DNA of 64,000 bases from Acidobacteriota bacterium (lineage in GTDB: Bacteria; Acidobacteriota; Vicinamibacteria; Vicinamibacterales; SCN-69-37). Both the position numbers and the translations under genes were made by a program. Where the stretch lies: positions 1,426,001-1,490,000 of the forward strand of contig JADJUS010000004.1 of NCBI GenBank assembly GCA_016716905.1. Direction: 5' to 3'. A model generated the notes under the pieces. It ran no database searches and was not told the origin of the DNA. It saw nothing but the letters and a program-made list of their open reading frames with translations. Below are positions 59,089 to 64,000 of this stretch, in pieces. The stretch's first letter is position 1. The number at the start of each line of letters is the position of its first letter.

Positions 59089-59099
59089 GGAATCAGTTC

Positions 59100-59126
59100 T
59101 TAGCAGTCCCAACGTGAGACTGCTAA
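59100..59126 (-). promoter_or_regulatory. CIRCE operator of the hrcA operon
   Basis: TTAGCAGTC, 9 bases, GACTGCTAA: a perfect 9-base inverted repeat, one position off the consensus TTAGCACTC-N9-GAGTGCTAA in each arm, symmetrically. It lies 11 bases before the hrcA start, directly after the -10 box. Confidence 0.93.
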
Positions 59127-59129
59127 TGC

Positions 59130-59135
59130 AGTATA
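59130..59135 (-). promoter_or_regulatory. -10 box (TATACT) of the hrcA operon
   Basis: TATACT on the minus strand is placed so that transcription starts at or inside CIRCE; the -35 region is weak. Confidence 0.6.
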
Positions 59136-59164
59136 GCGCAGTCGCCCGTGCTGATCCCTCGGGG

Positions 59165-61474
59165 TCAATGGTCGTGCTGGTCGCAGAACTCCACGGGAAC
59201 GGTGCCCACCAGGAACGCCTCTGTGATTTTCTTGGGGCACAGCGGGCCGGCAAGCAGGCCGGTATCCGGGTCGATTTCGGCAAAGACCACGCCGTCGGGC
59301 GCGGAAAAACCGACGTTGCCGCGGCCGGCCAGGGCGTTGCGCATGAAAGCCGTCCACATCGGCAGCGCCGCCTGCGAACCGCCAAGGCCAATGGGCTGGT
59401 TGTCGTCGAACCCGACCCAGACCACCGTCAGCAACTCGGGCGTGAACCCCACGAACCAGGCGTCACGCAGATCGTTTGTGGTGCCCGACTTTCCTGCGGC
59501 GTCGAGGTGAAACCCATTGCTGCGCGCGCCGGCGCCCGTGCCTTCATTCATGACGGCCCGCATCATGTTGGTGACCAGGTACGACGTGTCTGCGCGCGCC
59601 ACCGCGCGCGACGGGCCGGCAGTCAGCTGTCGCTGTTTTCCGTCTTCAACAATGCGGGTGAGCGCGCGAAGGGGACGGACGGTGCCGCCATTCGAGAAGA
59701 GGGTATAGGCCGTGGCAATTTCCACCGGCGACGCCTCGAACACACCGAGGGCGATTGACGGGTAAGCTTTGGCCGGCGTGCCCACGCCAATGCGGGTCCA
59801 CAACGCGGCCACCTGCTCATAGCCGGTCTGCTCGGCAATTTTGATCGCCACGATGTTGCGCGAGCGCGCCAGCGCACGGCGCAGAGAAATCATGCCGTCG
59901 TATTCGTTCTGGTAGTTGCCGGGCTCATAGGGCTGGTCGCCATCCATGAAGATGGTGGGCTCGTCCATGACAAGCGTTGCCGGTGTGGGTTCACTGGCGC
60001 CTTCAGCAAACATCCTTTCAAATGCCGCCAGATACACAAACGGTTTGAAGACCGAGCCTGGCTGGCGCCGCGTGGTGACCGCGCGGTTGTATTGCGAGAC
60101 GTTGTAGGCGCGCCCGCCGACCATCGCCAGGATTTCACCAGTGCGGGGATCGACCGCCACGAGTGCCGCCTGGGCCTGGCCCTTGCGGCGCCGGCCCGCC
60201 AATTGCTTGTCCACCTGTGCCAGGCCATCAGCGACGGCTTCCTGTGCCACGCGCTGCAGATGCAGGTCGATGGTGGTGAATACATCAACGGCCGCGCCCT
60301 TCTGCAGGAGTCCGGCATACCGTTCGTCCACGAGCTGGCTGACGTAGTCCACGAAGTAGGGCGCCTCGTTCTCGAGCGCGCGCGTGGCCAGGCCCAGCGG
60401 AGCCCGCCGCGCGGCAGCAGCCTCGGCTTCCGTGACGTAGGCGGCCTCGACCATCGCCCCGAGCACCACATTCCGGCGCTCGAGCGCGCGTTCAGGATTG
60501 CGAAAGGGCGACAGCCGCGACGGCGACTGGATGACGCCGGCGATGGTGGCGGCTTCGGCGAGCGTGATGTTGCGCACATCCTTGCCGAAGAAAATTCGCG
60601 CGGCTTCGGCGACGCCGTGAATGGCAAACGGGCCGCGCTGCCCGAGCACCACATCGTTGAGGTAGAGCTCGAGGATCTGGTCCTTGGTGAACCGCGACTC
60701 GAGGACCAGCGACATGAACTGTTCCTGCACCTTCCGGCGCATCGTCTTTTCCGGCGTGAGGAACGTGTTCTTGACGATCTGCTGGGTGATGGTGCTGCCG
60801 CCCACCAGGTATTCCTTGTCGCCGAAGAGGTTGGTCAGTACGGCGCCGCCCGATCGGATGACGTCAACACCGGGGTGGTCGTAGAAGCGGCGGTCTTCAA
60901 TGGCGAGCACCGCCTGACGGACGCGGCCGGGAATGGTCGCGAGCGGCGTATACCGCCGCTTTTCGCCGGTGGCGATCGCGGTGAGCATCGGCGCCTCGAG
61001 CGTCAACCGCGGAATGGCGCGACCGGTCTCCTGATTGATCAGTTTGGCGATGACGGGCATCTTGCCCTTGGAGAACTCCACGCGGGCCGTGATCGGCTCG
61101 TCGTCACGGGTTCGCAGCACCACCACGCTGCTGCCGATCGAAAACTCTCCCGGCTTTTCGGCCACTGTGCGCGAGGCATATCCGACGTCGTTGAGCCGCT
61201 GTTCAAGCTGGGCGGGCGTCAACGCCTGATTCGGGCGCAACTCAAATGGCCGGCCGAAGATGCGCGGAATTGCCCGTTGTTCGCCCCCAAGGCGTGCGTC
61301 GATCTGGGTGGCGTACGTGGACCAGAGGTAGCCGGCGAAGATCAGCCCGAGCGCGGCGATGCCGCCGCACACAAAAATCACCATGCGCCAGAATCGGCGC
61401 CGGGAGTCGTGGGCGGGTTTTCCAGTTTTACGGGGTGCGACCGGCCTGATCCGGGCGGGAGGGCGAGCGTCCAT
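59165..61474 (-). CDS. Class A penicillin-binding protein (PBP1B-like)
   Basis: 769 residues. Short cytoplasmic N-terminus and one membrane helix at about 30-50. A UB2H-like segment (PRIFGRPFELRPNQALTPAQLEQRL) suggests the PBP1B type. Then the GT51 glycosyltransferase (LAIEDRRFYDHPGVDVIR, GGSTITQQIVKNTFL) at about 165-340, and the transpeptidase with RQPGSVFKPF (SxxK), ARSRN (SxN) and AGKSGTTND (KTG-type). It polymerises and crosslinks peptidoglycan. Stops 38 bases before the CIRCE region; divergent from the ROK gene. Confidence 0.93.
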   Translation of the reverse strand: MDARPPARIRPVAPRKTGKPAHDSRRRFWRMVIFVCGGIAALGLIFAGYLWSTYATQIDARLGGEQRAIPRIFGRPFELRPNQALTPAQLEQRLNDVGYASRTVAEKPGEFSIGSSVVVLRTRDDEPITARVEFSKGKMPVIAKLINQETGRAIPRLTLEAPMLTAIATGEKRRYTPLATIPGRVRQAVLAIEDRRFYDHPGVDVIRSGGAVLTNLFGDKEYLVGGSTITQQIVKNTFLTPEKTMRRKVQEQFMSLVLESRFTKDQILELYLNDVVLGQRGPFAIHGVAEAARIFFGKDVRNITLAEAATIAGVIQSPSRLSPFRNPERALERRNVVLGAMVEAAYVTEAEAAAARRAPLGLATRALENEAPYFVDYVSQLVDERYAGLLQKGAAVDVFTTIDLHLQRVAQEAVADGLAQVDKQLAGRRRKGQAQAALVAVDPRTGEILAMVGGRAYNVSQYNRAVTTRRQPGSVFKPFVYLAAFERMFAEGASEPTPATLVMDEPTIFMDGDQPYEPGNYQNEYDGMISLRRALARSRNIVAIKIAEQTGYEQVAALWTRIGVGTPAKAYPSIALGVFEASPVEIATAYTLFSNGGTVRPLRALTRIVEDGKQRQLTAGPSRAVARADTSYLVTNMMRAVMNEGTGAGARSNGFHLDAAGKSGTTNDLRDAWFVGFTPELLTVVWVGFDDNQPIGLGGSQAALPMWTAFMRNALAGRGNVGFSAPDGVVFAEIDPDTGLLAGPLCPKKITEAFLVGTVPVEFCDQHDH

Positions 61475-61525
61475 TTCTTGTCAGAAAGTCTACGGCAGAA
61501 GGGACCGGTCGCGCCGGGGCTTCGC

Positions 61526-61554
61526 TTGACACATCACGGCTCGGGACATATTTT
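61526..61554 (+). promoter_or_regulatory. Promoter of the ROK regulator gene
   Basis: TTGACA (61526-61531), 17 bases, TATTTT (61549-61554): near-consensus. Transcription would start near 61561. Confidence 0.75.
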
Positions 61555-61555
61555 C

Positions 61556-61580
61556 ACTTTGTTAATCCGTTGAACGAAGT
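61556..61580 (+). promoter_or_regulatory. Candidate operator for the ROK regulator
   Basis: ACTTTGTTAA and TTGAACGAAGT form an imperfect inverted repeat around TCCG, covering the transcription start and ending 6 bases before GTG 61587. The position fits autorepression. Confidence 0.5.
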
Positions 61581-61586
61581 GTATCC

Positions 61587-62807
61587 GTGACCATACCACC
61601 CGAATTTGCGACTGGCGAGGCTGCCAGCGGAAGTCTCAACACGCGGCGCGTGAATCGACAGCGCTTGCTGGAGGCCGTCCGTCGCTCGGGACCCATTTCA
61701 CGCGCCGATTTGGCCAAGGCGACACGCCTCAGTCCACCCACCGTCTCCGCGCTTGTGGAGGACCTGCTCCACGAAGTGGGATTAATGCACGAAGTGGGCA
61801 TGGGGACGTCCCGGGGCGGACGCCCGCCGGTGTTGCTGCAGTTCAACGGCGAATTTGGCTATCTGGTGGGGGTGGATGTGGGCTCGCGCACGCTGCGCGT
61901 GGCACTGGCTGACCTGCAGGGCAAGGTGCTGGCCCGCCGCCAGGTGCCCACGGACCCGGCTGGAGGCGTGGCGATCGTCGATCAACTCTGCGCCGTCGTG
62001 CGTGAAGTGTTTGCGACCACGCGCCGCGACCCGGCCAAGTTGTACGCCGTCGGTGTCGGCGCCCCGGGCATGACCGACGTCCACGCCGGCCGTGTCATCA
62101 GAGCCGTGAATCTGGCCGGATGGGTGGACCTTCCGCTGCGCGACCTGGTGGAGGCGCGACTGGGTGCTCCGGTTCGCGTGGACAACGATGCGAATATGGC
62201 GGCGCTGGGCGAACGATGGCAGGGATCCGCGCGGCGGGTCAGCGACTTCGTCTTTCTCGCGCTCGGCGCCGGCATCGGTGCCGGTGTGGTGGTTGGCGGA
62301 CGGCTCCACCGCGGCCATCACTGGTACGCCGGGGAAATCAGCCACATGAACCTCGACATGCGCGAGTGGCAGGCCGACTTCGGCGACCGTGGCTACCTGG
62401 AAAGCCACGTCGGCGCCGCGGCCATCGCCGAATCGCAGCACGCGGACGCCGCCACCATCATCACCGCCGCGCGCGCGGGTGATGCGCGGGCCATGGCCGT
62501 CATCGATCAACTGGCCGTCTACCTCGGCACCGCCGTCGCCAACATCGTGGCCGTGCTCGACCCCGCGCTGGTGGTCTTTGGCGGCGGCCTCAGCCACGCA
62601 GGCGACCTGCTCATCGAACCGGTGCGCCGCGTGGTGGCGCGCATCGTGCCGAACATGCCCGCGATCGGCATCTCGTCGCTCGGCGACGATGCCCAGTTGA
62701 TGGGCGCCGTCTACTCGGCGGTAGAGACCGCAGAAACCCGTCTGGCCGCCTGGCTCGGCGCCACATCATTTCCCTCCCGTGCGGTCGGCCGCACGGGCAC
62801 CCGATAG
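61587..62807 (+). CDS. ROK-family transcriptional regulator (NagC/XylR-like)
   Basis: 406 residues from GTG 61587. N-terminal winged helix (LLEAVRRSGPISRADLAKATRLSPPTVSALVEDLL), then a ROK kinase-like domain with LVGVDVGSRTLRVALADLQG, VGVGAPGM, VDNDANMAALGE and FLALGAGIGAGVV. The zinc motif CxCGxxGC of ROK proteins is replaced by QADFGDRGYLE, with no cysteines. Sugar-binding positions (EISHMNLD instead of the usual GHxxxxxxG) are also changed, so the ligand may differ. It is followed 6 bases later by the argH-like gene, a likely target. Confidence 0.88.
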   Translation: MTIPPEFATGEAASGSLNTRRVNRQRLLEAVRRSGPISRADLAKATRLSPPTVSALVEDLLHEVGLMHEVGMGTSRGGRPPVLLQFNGEFGYLVGVDVGSRTLRVALADLQGKVLARRQVPTDPAGGVAIVDQLCAVVREVFATTRRDPAKLYAVGVGAPGMTDVHAGRVIRAVNLAGWVDLPLRDLVEARLGAPVRVDNDANMAALGERWQGSARRVSDFVFLALGAGIGAGVVVGGRLHRGHHWYAGEISHMNLDMREWQADFGDRGYLESHVGAAAIAESQHADAATIITAARAGDARAMAVIDQLAVYLGTAVANIVAVLDPALVVFGGGLSHAGDLLIEPVRRVVARIVPNMPAIGISSLGDDAQLMGAVYSAVETAETRLAAWLGATSFPSRAVGRTGTR

Positions 62808-62813
62808 GACCCC

Positions 62814-64000
62814 ATGCCGTTTTCTCCAGACTACGTACGCATCGTGCTCAACGACAACTTCGAGGATGCCAAGACGCTGTTTCTCGATCCCCTGATGGCG
62901 ATTCACTACGCGCATCTCGTGATGCTGCACGACACCGGCATTGTGTCGCTCGATGATGCCCGCACGATTCGGCGCGCGCTCGACGGGATCGATCTCGCGG
63001 CGGTGCGCGGCGCCGTGTATGACGGATCATGCGAGGATTTGTTCTTTTATCTGGAACGTCAGGTCGTGGCCGCGTGTGGCGATGCCGTCGCAGGCCGGCT
63101 CCACACCGCGCGCAGTCGCAATGACATCGACATGACGATGTACCGGATGCGGTTGCGTGAGTGTGTGCTGGGGCTGATCGCGGCGACGGTGCAGTTGCGG
63201 CAGTCGCTTGTCGGTGTCGCAGATCGGCATCGGCATACCGTGTTTCCGGCGCACACCCACACACAGCCCGCGCAACCCTCCACGGTGGCGCACTACCTGC
63301 TGGGCGCCATTGAGCAGCTCGAACGCGACACCGCCCGTCTGCGGGCCGCGTATGTCTCGGTGAACGTGAACCCTCTCGGCGCATGTGCCATCACCGGTAC
63401 GGGGTTTCCCATCGATCGCGATCGCACCAGTGCGCTGCTGGGTTTCGACGGCACCACGGGCAACACCTACGGCAGCATCGCAACCGTGGACTACCTCCTG
63501 GAAGCGGCAGGGTCGGCGGCGGTCACACTGGTCGGCGTGGGCCGCCTCGTGCAGGACCTGTTGCTGTGGTGCACGATGGAGGTCGGGTATCTGCGGCTCA
63601 CCGACGGGTTCGTGCAGGTCAGCAGCATCATGCCGCAGAAGCGTAATCCTGTAGCGCTCGAGCACGCGCGTGCGCTCGCATCGAAGGCCTTTGCCCAGGC
63701 GGGCGCCATTCCGGTGGCGGTGCACAACACGCCCTTCGGCGACATCGTTGACACCGAGGACGACCTGCAGCCCCTCGTGGCCACGATGTTCAAGGACGCC
63801 ATTCGCGCGGTGTCGTTGGTGGCCGTCGCGCTGGAAGACGCCGACTTCGATGTGGAGAAGATGCGGCGCCGGGCCGGCGAAAACTGGATTGCGGTGACCG
63901 AGTTGGCCGACACGCTGGCGCGAGAGCGAGGCCTGCCGTTCAAGGCCGGTCACACGATTGCCGCGCGCCTCGTCCGCGAGGGACACGGAGATTCTGGCCG
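62814..64000 (+). CDS. Argininosuccinate lyase-family protein (3' end outside window)
   Basis: At least 395 residues, open at the window edge. Fumarase/aspartase superfamily: HTARSRNDIDMTM, PAHTHTQPAQPSTVAHYLL and the signature VSSIMPQKRNPVALEHARA. True ArgH usually begins with an LWGGRF segment about 30 residues before the first helix; this protein starts directly with SPDYVRIVLNDNFEDAKTLF, and no other arg genes are near. Its pairing with a ROK regulator suggests a catabolic or specialised C-N lyase; biosynthetic ArgH remains possible. Confidence 0.8.
   Translation, partial: MPFSPDYVRIVLNDNFEDAKTLFLDPLMAIHYAHLVMLHDTGIVSLDDARTIRRALDGIDLAAVRGAVYDGSCEDLFFYLERQVVAACGDAVAGRLHTARSRNDIDMTMYRMRLRECVLGLIAATVQLRQSLVGVADRHRHTVFPAHTHTQPAQPSTVAHYLLGAIEQLERDTARLRAAYVSVNVNPLGACAITGTGFPIDRDRTSALLGFDGTTGNTYGSIATVDYLLEAAGSAAVTLVGVGRLVQDLLLWCTMEVGYLRLTDGFVQVSSIMPQKRNPVALEHARALASKAFAQAGAIPVAVHNTPFGDIVDTEDDLQPLVATMFKDAIRAVSLVAVALEDADFDVEKMRRRAGENWIAVTELADTLARERGLPFKAGHTIAARLVREGHGDSG

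Overview
The window is about 64 kb of GC-rich chromosomal DNA that reads like the core genome of a Gram-negative, menaquinone-using bacterium, most likely an Acidobacteriota member of the Vicinamibacteria (subgroup 6) type. This placement is inferred from an ADOP-type (acidobacterial duplicated orphan permease) FtsX/MacB protein behind a PadR repressor, lipid A and BAM genes, and a futalosine-type menaquinone cluster. I see no rRNA, tRNA, CRISPR array, insertion sequence or prophage. Both ends cut genes: bamA on the left and an argininosuccinate-lyase-like gene on the right.

Layout. 1-5.2 kb holds outer-membrane biogenesis and lipid A genes: bamA end, a small lipoprotein on the opposite strand, skp, a fused fabZ-lpxA, lpxI and a Gfo/Idh/MocA dehydrogenase. 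5.2-12.9 kb is a tightly overlapping menaquinone operon: an MqnE-like protein without the radical-SAM cysteines, mqnA, an MFS transporter, mqnC, an aminofutalosine-deaminase-type amidohydrolase carrying an in-frame palindrome, a frameshifted mqnP/ubiA, ubiX and menG. It runs on into a TonB-like gene, miaA, deoB and dgt. 17-23 kb holds yceD-rpmF-plsX-fabG-acpP-fabF and etfBA. 23-31.4 kb holds an ankyrin protein, the padR-ADOP pair, and on the minus strand pntAB preceded by a small double-glycine (RiPP-like) precursor gene. 31.6-40.1 kb holds an EtfD-type ETF:quinone oxidoreductase, an acyltransferase, a histone-deacetylase-like hydrolase, leuS-lptE-holA, rpsT and an S4 protein. 40.3-45.5 kb holds an M14 peptidase, a TlpA-like lipoprotein, two membrane proteins and a type IV pilin. 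45.5-51.8 kb is a minus-strand operon: kinase, ilvE, pilT, recX, alaS. 52.2-59.1 kb holds rsmE and the minus-strand CIRCE-hrcA-grpE-dnaJ-prmA-M1 peptidase-phosphatase operon. 59.2-64 kb holds a class A PBP, a ROK regulator and the argH-like gene.

How the genes work together. The menaquinone genes, EtfBA, the EtfD-type oxidoreductase and PntAB describe electron flow from acyl-CoA oxidation into a menaquinone pool, plus NADPH supply. The lipid A, BAM, LptE and fatty-acid genes build the envelope.

The most unusual features are: (1) an MqnE-derived pseudo-radical-SAM protein at the head of the menaquinone operon; (2) a modular family of nested palindromic elements, one inserted in frame inside an enzyme gene and others placed directly against start codons; (3) heptamer-based tandem repeats in intergenic gaps; (4) a FabZ-LpxA fusion; (5) a 64-residue RiPP-like precursor upstream of pntAB; (6) repeated placement of -10-like hexamers 5-12 bases before start codons, suggesting leaderless transcripts.
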